DNA of 64,000 nucleotides from Pyropia yezoensis (Eukaryota; Rhodophyta; Bangiophyceae; Bangiales; Bangiaceae): positions 13,451,420 through 13,515,419 of the forward strand of contig CM020620.1 in the NCBI GenBank assembly GCA_009829735.1, in the 5' to 3' direction. Positions 10,583 to 19,747 of the stretch are shown here, piece after piece (positions within the stretch are counted from its first letter, which is position 1; every line of letters starts with the position of its first letter). The notes below the pieces were generated by a model that made no database searches, was not told the origin of the DNA, and saw nothing but the letters and a program-made list of their open reading frames with translations. The position numbers and the translations under genes are program-made.

Positions 10583-13500
10583 CCTTTGCCCTCCCACCAA
10601 CATCAATCTTCACCTCTGCTCTCCGCCAAGACCCTCGCCATCGCCCCCGCCAACCCTTCATCCGACCGGCGCATGTGCCCCGCGCCATCGACAGCGCTGA
10701 CGCCCTTCGTACTGCCCGTTCCCTCCACGTCGGTGGCGCCGCTTTCCCTCTCCGCCCGACACCGCCCCCCGCCCCCTCCTCCCGCCCCTCTCCTCCCCTC
10801 CCTTGTCACTTGTGCTGTTGCGGCCGCGAACACCGCCACCCCGCCCACACCCTCCGGCACTGTTGCGGCCGGCAAGCCCGCCACCCCGCCCGCCTCGCCG
10901 GCGCTGTCGTGACTGTCTGCCCCGCCACCCCCCGCCAACCCCGCCACCCCGCCCGCCTCGCCGGCGCTGTCGTGGCTGTCTGCCCCGCCACCCCACACCA
11001 ACCCCGCCACCCCTCCCGCCTCGCCGGCGCTGTTTGTCGCCGCCAACGCTGCCACCAATCCACACCCTCCGGCATCGTCGCGTCCGCCAAGCCCGCCACC
11101 CCGCCGGCAACGCCGAGGCTGTTGAGGCTGTCTGCCTTGCCACCCCCCCGCCAACCCCGCCACCCTTCCCGCCTCGCCGGCGCTGTCGTAACTGTCTGCC
11201 AGGAACCCCCCGCCAACCCGCCACCCCGCCCGCCTCCGCGGCGCTGCCGTGACTGTCTGCTCCGCGACCCCACCCCATCCCGCCACCCCGCCCGCCTCGC
11301 CGACGCTGTTGTGGCCGCCAACGCCGCCCCCCCGCCGTACACCATTCGGCTTCGTTGCGGCCGCCAACACCGCCACCCCGCCTGCATCGCCGACGCTGTC
11401 GAGGCTGTCCGTCCGGCCACCCCCCGCCAACCCCGCCACCCCGACCCGCCTCGCCGGCTCTGGCGTGGCTGTCTGCCCCGCGACCCCACACCAACCCCGC
11501 CACCCCGCCCGCATCGCCGACGCTGTTGTGGCCGCCTACGCCGCCCCCCGCCGCACACCCTTTGGCTTCGTTAAGGCCGCCACCACCGCCACCCCGCCGG
11601 CAACGCTGACGCTGTCGAGGCTGTCTGTCCTCCCACCGCCCGCCAACCCCGCCACCCGACCCGCCTCGCCGGCGCTGTCGTGGCTGCCTGCCCCGCCACC
11701 CCCACACCAACCCCGCCACCCCGCCCGCATCGCCGACGCTGTTGTGGCCGCCTACGCCGCCCCCCGCCGCACACCCTTTGGCTTCGTTAAGGCCGCCACC
11801 ACCGCCACCCCGCGGGCATCGCCGATGCTGTCGAGGCTGTCTGTCCTGCCACCCCCCGCCAACCCCGCCACCCCGACCCGCCTCGCCGGCGCTGTCGTGG
11901 CTGTCTGCCCCGCCACCCCACACCAACCCCGCCACCCCGCCCGCATCGCCGACGCTGTTGTGGCCGCCTACGCCGCCCCCCGCCGCACACCCTTCGGCAT
12001 CGTTAAGGCCGCCACCACCGCCACCCCGCCGGAACGGCCGACGCTGTCGAGGCTGTCTGTCCTGCCACCCCCCGCCAACCCCGCCACCGCGCCCGCCTCG
12101 CCCGCGCTGTCGTGGCTGTCTGCCCCGCCACCCCTTGCCAACCCGCCACCCCGCCCGCCTCGGCGGCGCTGTCGTGGCTGTCTGCCCCGCCACCCCACAC
12201 CATCCCTGCCACCCCGCCCGCCTCCCCGGCGCTTTTGTGGCCGCCAACGCCGCCACCAATCCACACCCTCCGGCATCGTCGCGTCCGCCAAGCCCGCCAC
12301 CCCACCGGCATTGGCTGACGCTGTTGAGGCTGTCTGTCTTGCCACCCCCCGCCAACCCCGCCACCCCGCCCGCCTCGCTGGCGCTGTCGTGGCTGTCTGC
12401 CCCGCCACCCCTTGCCAACCCCGCCACCCCGCCCGCCTCGGCGGCGCTGTCGTGGCTGTCTGCCCCGCCACGCCACACCAATTCCGCCACCCCGCCCGCC
12501 TCGCCGGCGCTGTTGTGGCCGCCAACGCCGCCACCCCGCCCACACCCTCCGGCACCGTTGCGGCCGCCAAGCCCGCCACCCCGCCGGCATCGCCGACGCT
12601 GTTGAGGCTGTCTGCCTTGCCACCCCCCGCCAATCCCGCCACTCCGCCCGCCTCGCCGGCGCTTTCGTGACTGTCTGCCCCGCCACCCCCCGCCAACCCC
12701 GCCACACCGCCCGCTTTGACGACGCTGTTGTGGCCGCCAACGCCGCCACCCCGCCCACACCCTCCGGCACCGTTGCGGCCGCCAAGCCCGCCACCCCGCC
12801 GGCATCGCCGACGCTGTTGAGGCTGTCTGCCTTACCACCCCCCGCCAACGCCGCGACCTCGCCCACCTCGCCGGCGCTGTCGTGGCTGTACTCCCCGCCA
12901 CGCCACACCAATTCCGCCACCCCGCCCGCCTCGCCGGACGCTGTTGTGGCCGCCAACGCCGCCACCCCGCCCACACCCTCCGGCACCGTTGCGGCCGCCA
13001 AGCCCGCCACCCCGCCGGCATCGCCGACGCTGTTGAGGCTGTCTGCCTTGCCACCCCCCGCCAATCCCGCCACTCCGCCCGCCTCGCCGGCGCTTTCGTG
13101 ACTGTCTGCCCCGCCACCCCCCGCCAACCCCGCCACACCGCCCGCTTTGACGACGCTGTTGTGGCCGCCAACGCCGCCACCCCGCCCACACCCTCCGGCA
13201 CCGTCGCGGCCGGCAACCCCGCCACCCCGCCGGCATCGCCGACGCTGTTGAGGCTGTCTGCCTTACCACCTCCCGCCAACGCCGCGACCTCGCCCACCTC
13301 GATGGCGCTGTCGTGGCTGTATTCCCCGCCACCCCACACCAATCCCGCCACCCCGCCCGCCTCGCCGACGCTGTTGCGGCCGCCAACGCCGCCACCCCGC
13401 CCACACCCTCCGGCACCGTTGCGGCCGCCAAGCCCGCCACCCCGCCGGCATCGCCGACGCTGTTGAGGCTGTCTGCCTTGCCACCCCCCGCCAATCCCGC

Positions 13501-13790
13501 CACTCCGCCCGCCTCGCCGGCGCTTTCGTGACTGTCTGCCCCGCCACCCCCGCCAACCCCGCCACACTGCCCGCTTTGCCGACGCTGTTGTGGCCGCCAA
13601 CGCCGCCACCCCGCCCACACCCTCCGGCTCAGTTGCGGCCGCCAACAGCGCCACACCACCCGCCTCGCCGGCGCTGTTGAGGCTGTCTGCCCCGCCATCC
13701 CGCCGGCGTTGTCGTTGCTGTCTATCTCGGCAACGCCGCTATTATTCTCCGTTGCGGCCACCTACGTCCACCACGCGGCCCACATTTTCG
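10583..13790. repeat. 3.2-kb CCGCC-rich minisatellite with higher-order structure
   Basis: Degenerate ~60-70-bp units built around CGCCTCGCCGGCGCTGTCGT and CCGCCAACCCCGCCACCCCG fill this stretch. Two higher-order arrays are visible. The block beginning GACGCTGTTGTGGCCGCCTA starts at 11519, 11735 and 11951 (period 216). The block beginning with AATTCCGCCACCCCGCC or a close variant starts at 12480, 12910 and 13341 (periods 430 and 431, about twice 216). The lack of stop codons in several frames reflects composition; the predicted products are Pro/Ala/Thr or Gly/Arg/Trp repeats with no globular segment, so no gene is called. Confidence 0.9.
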
Positions 13791-13796
13791 CTTACC

Positions 13797-14687
13797 ATGC
13801 CTTTAAGCACTCTGGAATGGGAGCCGTTGGAGGGCATGCCGCCCTACACGCGCCTGTCGTCTGCCGTGGTGAAGGAGTTCTATGACATGTGTGACATGCC
13901 AGAGGCGGTTGAGGGCCACAATCTCTACCGTCTTCCCCTGCACAAGTGGCCGGTTGAAGCGGTTGACTTGCTTCAGGATCAGGTGCGGGTCCTCGGTGAG
14001 ACTGGGCAGTCCCGGCTGCTGGAGGCGGACGCGGAGGCGAGCGGAACGGTGGTGATGCCGTCCACTGTCCCTGGTGCGGGGCTGGGAGTCCTTGCTACGC
14101 ACGAGTTGGCCGTCGACCAGCACATCCTTCCATTCTTTGGGCAGCTCGTTTATCACGACCTGCAAGTGCCCGCGCGCTCTTCTCGCGTGCGCTCGTACGA
14201 GCACATCTACGGGGCTGACGTGCTCCGCCCGTCCCTGACCACCACGGCACGCAACTGGATGCTCACTGGGCTGCAACTGCGGACCAGTAGCTCCATGTGG
14301 CAGTCTGTCGCGAGCTCGACACAGGTGGCCATGGTGCCGACTGCTGTTGTGCACCAACTGGGCCGCAATGCCGAGCGGTACGGGCGCCCTGTGTGGATCG
14401 TCCCGTCGGAAATCTGCGCTGGTGGTCGAGTGAACGACCCCCGGCCTCATTTGACGGCCAACGTCAAGTACGTGCAGCGCTTTGACCCGGTTTTTTTCCG
14501 TGACCAGCTCGTCATGGAGAGGTGTGGGTTCCTGCAAGTCAAGCGCACTATCCATCCGGAGGAAGAGCTGGTGGCGAAGTACGGGCGACGCTACCCGTTG
14601 CAAGAGGGCCTTGCTTACTCAATTCAGCGTCGGGCGGGTGCTATTCTACAGCGAACGGCGGATGGCGGTCGATGGGGGGCGGCGTAG
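13797..14687 (+). CDS. SET-domain protein, putative lysine methyltransferase
   Basis: 296 aa from ATG 13797 (MPLSTLEWEP) to TAG 14685-14687; the in-frame sequence upstream of this ATG is minisatellite. A SET fold spans about residues 90-265. The N-terminal SET block is GAGLGVLATHELAVDQHILP followed by FFGQLVY; the middle has VNDPRP and TANVKYV, corresponding to the conserved N-x-P/NxxF region; the C-terminal block is HPEEELVAKYGRRY with the catalytic Tyr of the YG motif. SET domains transfer methyl groups from S-adenosylmethionine to lysines of histones or other proteins. No PHD, chromo or zinc-binding pre-SET module is visible, so the substrate is unknown. It lies just beyond the minisatellite and 3 kb downstream of a transposase remnant, so it may be transposon-borne rather than host housekeeping. 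Confidence 0.75.
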   Translation: MPLSTLEWEPLEGMPPYTRLSSAVVKEFYDMCDMPEAVEGHNLYRLPLHKWPVEAVDLLQDQVRVLGETGQSRLLEADAEASGTVVMPSTVPGAGLGVLATHELAVDQHILPFFGQLVYHDLQVPARSSRVRSYEHIYGADVLRPSLTTTARNWMLTGLQLRTSSSMWQSVASSTQVAMVPTAVVHQLGRNAERYGRPVWIVPSEICAGGRVNDPRPHLTANVKYVQRFDPVFFRDQLVMERCGFLQVKRTIHPEEELVAKYGRRYPLQEGLAYSIQRRAGAILQRTADGGRWGAA

Positions 14688-15895
14688 TGGGGCTGAGGGT
14701 GTGGGGGGGGGGGGGGGGGGGGGAGGGTGGAAGGGAAGGGGGGGCCGTGAAGTTGGTCTCTTGGGAAGAGGCAGCGGGACGTGTAGTTGTCTGCGTATGT
14801 GAAAGCTGTATTGTTGCTTTATCAATAACAGTGCACAAGAGTGTTATCAAAGGCCGTTTTTCACAATAGCATGATTGCCCGCCTTATGACCGCCTTCCCC
14901 CAACCACCGACACCTTTCTTTGTAGGCGCCCGTTGTACATGCATTTAACATGTTTGACGCCTTATCTGCTGCCCTTCTCATACGATAGCGGCGAGACGAT
15001 GGTTGTTGCACTCCCGGGGTGGTATCTGCGACCACGGCGGCGGCGGGACGGTGGCCGGGAAGGGGGAGCAGGAGGGGCCGGTAGAGGTGTCAATGGAGAG
15101 GGCGGTGCAGGTGCCGCCCAGATCCCAGTGAGGTCGACGCCGCGCGCGTCGGCTGCTGCTGCCCATTCGGGAATGAGGTCCGCTAGCACCGTGGATGCCA
15201 TCACGGCGAGCGCCATCGTTTCGGAGTAGACCGTCACGGTAGCTGGCGCGGTAGCCCCCGCCGTTGCCTCCGTTGCAGCCACGATAGTCGTTGTCGGGAC
15301 TGTTGCCGCCGCGGCCGCCGCCGCCGCCGCCGCCTCAGTAGCACCCACGCCAGTAGCGGGAGTATGGACTGCCGCCGCCGCCGCCGCCGCCTCCTTAGTT
15401 TTGAAGGAAGTGGCGACCATATTGGCAGCGGATCAGTAAGGTCCGGGGAGCAGTACGACAAAGTGGGCAGGCTGGTCGTGCGACGGAGTGCGTAGGCTGG
15501 TCGCTCCTCGTGACGATTGTCGAGGGAGCAGATCCCACCTGAGGCACGCACAGAGGCGAGGCCAGGCCAAGCCAGGGAGAATTCCGGCCGGTGGCTGTTT
15601 TGCTCCTGACAGTGCAAAATCGTCCAGTCACATTGTCTTCTCCGGGCGCAGTCTCACGATTCTGGAACTCTCCCGAGCTTCTCGGGAAGAGCGCGAGACA
15701 AAAGCCCGTCGAGCTCTCGGACGGCTGCCAAGCCCGCCCCTTCGAGGTCCCATCGAAATAGCGGTTTCGATGGGAACTCGACGTGCTGAAAACGCCCATC
15801 GAGGGCCTGTCTCGACGGGCCTCGACGGGACCTCGATGGGTCGACGGGCCTCGACGGGCCTCGACGGGAACTCTATGGGGATTCAGCGGCAACAG
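14688..15895. other. Gene-poor stretch with a poly-G tract and GCC repeats
   Basis: No convincing gene. A run of 21 G begins at 14703. GCC/GCN trinucleotide repeats lie at about 15305-15340 and 15370-15400. A short degenerate GACGGGCCTCGAC-type repeat occurs at 15770-15870. The Ala-rich minus-strand frame over 14962-15420 is explained by the trinucleotide repeats and is not called. Confidence 0.7.
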
Positions 15896-17010
15896 ACGAT
15901 GTGGCGTCATGTCGAGGGGGGGGGGGCGCCAGCGGCCCCGAAATGGCTGATCCGTGCCGGCGGTCAGAGCTGTGGAGCCGTCCCCGTCCCCATCGCCGTC
16001 GTCACCATCACCGCCGTCGCGCGCTTCCAGTTGCCACCATCGCCACGTCTGCCACGGCCATCTCGCCACCCCCCCACCGTCGCGACCACGACCGTCGTGG
16101 CCGCCACCGTCGCGACGACCATCATCGCGGCGGCCACTGGATCCAGCTTCGCGGTCACCACAGTCGCGGCCACGACCGTCGCGGCCGCCACCGTCGCGGC
16201 GACCGCCGCCGCGGCCGCGTAAACGACTCGACCACCACCATTGCGGCCGCAACCATCGTGGCCACCACCATCGCGGGTACCACCGTCGCGGCCACCACCA
16301 TCTTGGCCGCAACCGTCGCGGCTGCCACCGTCGCGGCCACCACCGTCGTGGCGGTCACAGTCGCTGGCGCTACCGTCGCGTCCACCAATGTCGCGGCCGT
16401 CACCGTCGCGGGCGCTGCCGTCTTCGCCACTACCGTCGCAGCTCCCACGGTCGCGACCGTTACCGTCAAGGCCACCACCGTCGCAGCCGCCACCGTTGCG
16501 AACGCCACCGTCGCGGCCACCACCATCGCGGCGAGCGCCGCCGCGGCCGCGTAGCCGTCGCGGCCAGCACCATCGCTACCGCCACCGTGGCGGCCACCAC
16601 CGTCGCAACCGCCACCGTCGCGACCGTTCCCGTCACGGCCACCACCGTCGCAGCCGCCACCGTCGCCACCGCCACCGTCGCGGCCACCACCATCGCGGCG
16701 AGCGCCGCCGCGGCTGCGTAGCCGTCGCGGCCAGCACCATCGCGGCCGCCACCGTGGCGGCCACCACCGTCGCAACAGCCACCGTCGCGACCGTTCCCGT
16801 CACGGCCACCACGGTTGCAGCCGCCACCGTGGCTACCGCCACCGTCGCGGCCACCACAATCGTGGCGGCCGTCCCCGCGACCGCGTAGCCGTCGCGGCCA
16901 CTACCATCGCCGCCGCCACCCTGGCGGCCACCACCGACGCAGCCGCCACTGTCGCGTCCGTTACCGTCACGGCCACCACCGTCACGGCCGCCACCGTGCC
17001 TTATCTGCAA
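15896..17010. repeat. GTCGCGGCCACCACC minisatellite with a shared leader
   Basis: Short units of 12-15 bp around ACCGTCGCGGCCACC repeat from about 16070 to 17000, with longer sub-blocks ending GCCGCCGCGGC(C/T)GCGTAG that recur near 16545, 16715 and 16885. The leader at 15910-16060 (run of G, then CCAGCGGCCCCGAAATGGC and a GATCCG box) is also found at 48430-48780, again followed by GTCGCGGCC units, so the two places carry the same repeat family. Confidence 0.85.
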
Positions 17011-17085
17011 ACTCAGCGCCTCCTTGCTCGTCTCTCCCCAAACGATGTCCATCCCGTCGTCCCCACCACCTTCGGCGTCCATCGA

Positions 17086-17739
17086 CTAGGCGCTGCCGCT
17101 GCCGCTCCAGGAGGCCTCAGTGTCCGCGGACGAGGCGCTGCCGCAACCGTCCTCACCGTCCCCGGGGTTGGCCAACGAGGCACTGCCGTCGTCGTCCCCG
17201 GCCTCACCAGCGTCGGCCGACGCGGCGCTGCCGCCGTCACCGCCGCCATCATCGGTGTCCGCCGACGAGGCGCTGCCGCTATCGTCCTCTCTATCCTCGG
17301 TGGTGGCCGACGCCGTGTTGCCGCCGTCACCGCCTCCATCATCGGTGTCCGCCGACGAGGCGCTGCCGTCGTCCGAGCTCTCCCCGGCGGTGGCCGACGC
17401 GTTGCTGTCACAGCCACCGCCGCCGTCCTTTGTGTCGGCCGACGCGACGCTGCCGCCGTCACCGCCGCCATCATCGGTGTCCGCCGACGCGGCGCTGCCG
17501 TCGTCGTCCGCACCATCCCCGGCGGTGGCCGCCGACACGTTCGCGTCGCGCTGCTCTCGCGCGGCCTCCTGACGTCGTCGCGCAGCCTCCTTACGTCGTC
17601 GTCTCGCATCTGCAGCGCGCTTAGCTAGACGTTCGGCGGGCGAGAGGCGAGGTGTGGGCGTCACCAGCTTATTCCGCAGCTGCCGACGACGCAAATTAAT
17701 CTCCTCGCCTCTGCGGTCGCGCACGGCTTGCGCGGCCAA
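17086..17739 (-). pseudogene. Broken ORF: basic N-terminal helix plus acidic DDGGGDGG repeats
   Basis: The minus-strand frame starts with a strongly basic, Arg/Glu/Ala-rich helix-like segment (RRGEEINLRRRQLRNKL, ERLAKRAADARRRRKEAARR). It continues with a low-complexity tail of about 18-residue units of the type SADTDDGGGDGGSAA. Directly upstream the same frame reads AKR, then a TAG, then RDRERRRLAAQAV, so the basic segment extends across a premature stop and the start is lost. No known family is recognised. Alternative: the coding appearance is a by-product of a coding minisatellite; the non-repetitive basic segment argues it was once a protein. Confidence 0.4.
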
Positions 17740-18067
17740 CCGACGCCGCTCTCGGTCGCGCTATCGCTTCGCCTCAGCAGATTCAGCCGTCGCCGACGGG
17801 GGCGCTGGGGCGGGCACGTTCTCGCCAAGGGCAGAGCCCGGCACCACAGCACGGGGCAGCGGCCCCGGCATTGCAGAGGTTGCGAGGGTGCGCCCCCCCG
17901 CGCCGACCAGACGCACGACGAGGGCTCGACAAGAAGCACGGTGTCGACAAGAAGCCCGACGACAGGGACGAAAGGAAGCACGACAATCGGCGCACAATCA
18001 AAGCACGACGGAAGCGCCGGCGCTGTCGTCCGGTTCGCCGCCACCGCTGTCAACAGTGGCCCCGAAC

Positions 18068-18236
18068 GGAGCGGCACGCGTGGTCGGGAGCGGCACGCAT
18101 GGCCGAGAGTGGCACGCATGGCCGGGAGTGGCACGTGTGGCCAGGAACGGCACACGTCGCCGGGAGCGGCACGTGTCGCCGGGAACGGCACCGGGAACGG
18201 CACGCGTCGCTGGGAACGGCACGCGTCGCCCGGGAG
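18068..18236. repeat. 18-19-bp minisatellite (GGGAGYGGCACGYRT)
   Basis: About eight imperfect tandem units such as GGAGCGGCACGCATGGCC and GGGAACGGCACGCGTCGC, followed by a run of G at 18241. Not part of a recognisable gene. Confidence 0.85.
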
Positions 18237-19747
18237 CAGGGGGGGGGGGCGGAGGGAAGGGATCGTTGAGGGAGCGACGGCCAGCATCCTAAGTAGCACG
18301 TTTGCAGCCCAACAACGTAATTGTGGTGCACATAGATACTTATCTCGTGCTGGCACATGATATTCTGTATCTAAATATTTATGCATACAATCTGTCGGAC
18401 AGATCGACATCTGCCCAGACATCTCACTCTCTCCCGCCTTGTCCGCCGCATGGTCAGCCCTTCACTAAATCCCCCCATCCCTCGCTGGTACGCGTCGCCG
18501 CGACAGCCTCGATCTGGAGCGCAGCGCCCCGCGCGGGGGTGGCTCTCGGGGTGGCCAGGATGGCACCCGTCCTGAAGGACCCATCATCCCATGATGAAGG
18601 ACCATGGTACATACGCCACCGCTCCGCGCGGGACCCGTCGTGCTCCAGCGGCCGCCGACCGCGTGTAATGTCCCTACGTACCAGCGGTATGCCATGCATA
18701 CGGACCCTCCTGCGGGGGTGAGGGCCCCGGAGAGACGCCAGCCCCACCGCTGGTTGGCTGATGGTGCGGCAGACGGGGCTCTGACCGGCTCGCGGTGGGC
18801 CGCCGCGAGGGCTTCGCTGGTCGGGCCGGCGCGCGCCGCTGACGGATTGGGCTGGTCTCTACCAAAAGGTCGGCCGGACGGTGTGGAAATCCCGCCGATG
18901 GCGACCGCGCAAACGACCACGGCACTTGCACGGTGCACCGATGTGCTGCAAGCCCACGTTGCAAAGAGTCGAGGTGTGAGTGTGAAAGTCGCCAGCTCCA
19001 AAACGGGGACACCAACCAGGCACCAGCCGACACCCAGAGGACTATGACACAACTTTCCGTCCATCCGCCCTGCCCTCTGCCCACCACCCGGCAGACTGCC
19101 GGGTGGGTGGTCCGAGCTCTGTTCCATTTTGGTGCCGCCCTCGCCCAGTGCCCTCTCGCGCGATTCTTCGACCGCCGACCTATCCCCCCCCTCTCACAAG
19201 CGCCCGCAGCAACGCTGCATAGTCCCCCGCGCGGGCGCGGCAGCCTTAGCACCGTACAACCACCCTCGCGCCCGCCCACCGGGTGTCGGTGTCGCGCTAG
19301 GCCTACTGTGCACGCCAGGCAGTGGGGCGGGGTTCCGGGCGGGGGCAGCCACTCCACGACCGTGCAGTCCCAGACCACGGGGGGGGGCGCTCAGCTGGGC
19401 TTCTGCGGGGCCCCTCACCCCCAGGGTTTGTTTTGGGGCAACAGTGGTGGTTGGGGATGGACGCGGTTTTGGAGGGGATGCCGCTGCGATGTGTTGGCGC
19501 GCGCACCATCCGTGGCACGCGGCCGCGTTGCCATTAAATGCCCACGCCGACGGGTGGGCATTAGTGCGGACGTGCTCCTCTTTCCTGACGACCCCCCGCC
19601 TGAGGTGCCTTCTGCTGCCAGGCGGTCCCCACTGCTCGCCGCTGTCACCGCCACGGCTGCCTCGGTCTTCACGACCTCTTGCCGTCACCGGCCCTTTTGA
19701 GGGCGGCCAACGGCGGGTGTTCCACTCTCCTCCACGGCAAGGTGACC
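18237..19747. other. Intergenic region upstream of the BT1 transporter
   Basis: No gene recognised. Frames open on both strands lack globular or family features. The last few hundred bases should contain the promoter and 5' leader of the transporter starting at 19748; I see no convincing TATA box. Confidence 0.5.

Noticed and set aside
10658..13654. Minus-strand frame of 998 codons, and long plus-strand frames over the same DNA
   Set aside because: Encodes only Gly/Arg/Trp or Pro/Ala/Thr repeats that follow the minisatellite period; several frames are open at once because the unit lacks A/T-rich stop codons.
15954..16888. Ser/Pro/Arg- and Ala/Thr/Val-rich frames in the GTCGCGGCC array
   Set aside because: Direct translation of a short tandem repeat in all frames.
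10583..18236. CRISPR array
   Set aside because: Repeats are contiguous and degenerate without unique spacers of constant length, and the genome is eukaryotic.
18674..19378. Minus-strand frame of 234 codons before the transporter
   Set aside because: Biased composition, no family features, and overlaps the expected promoter of the transporter.
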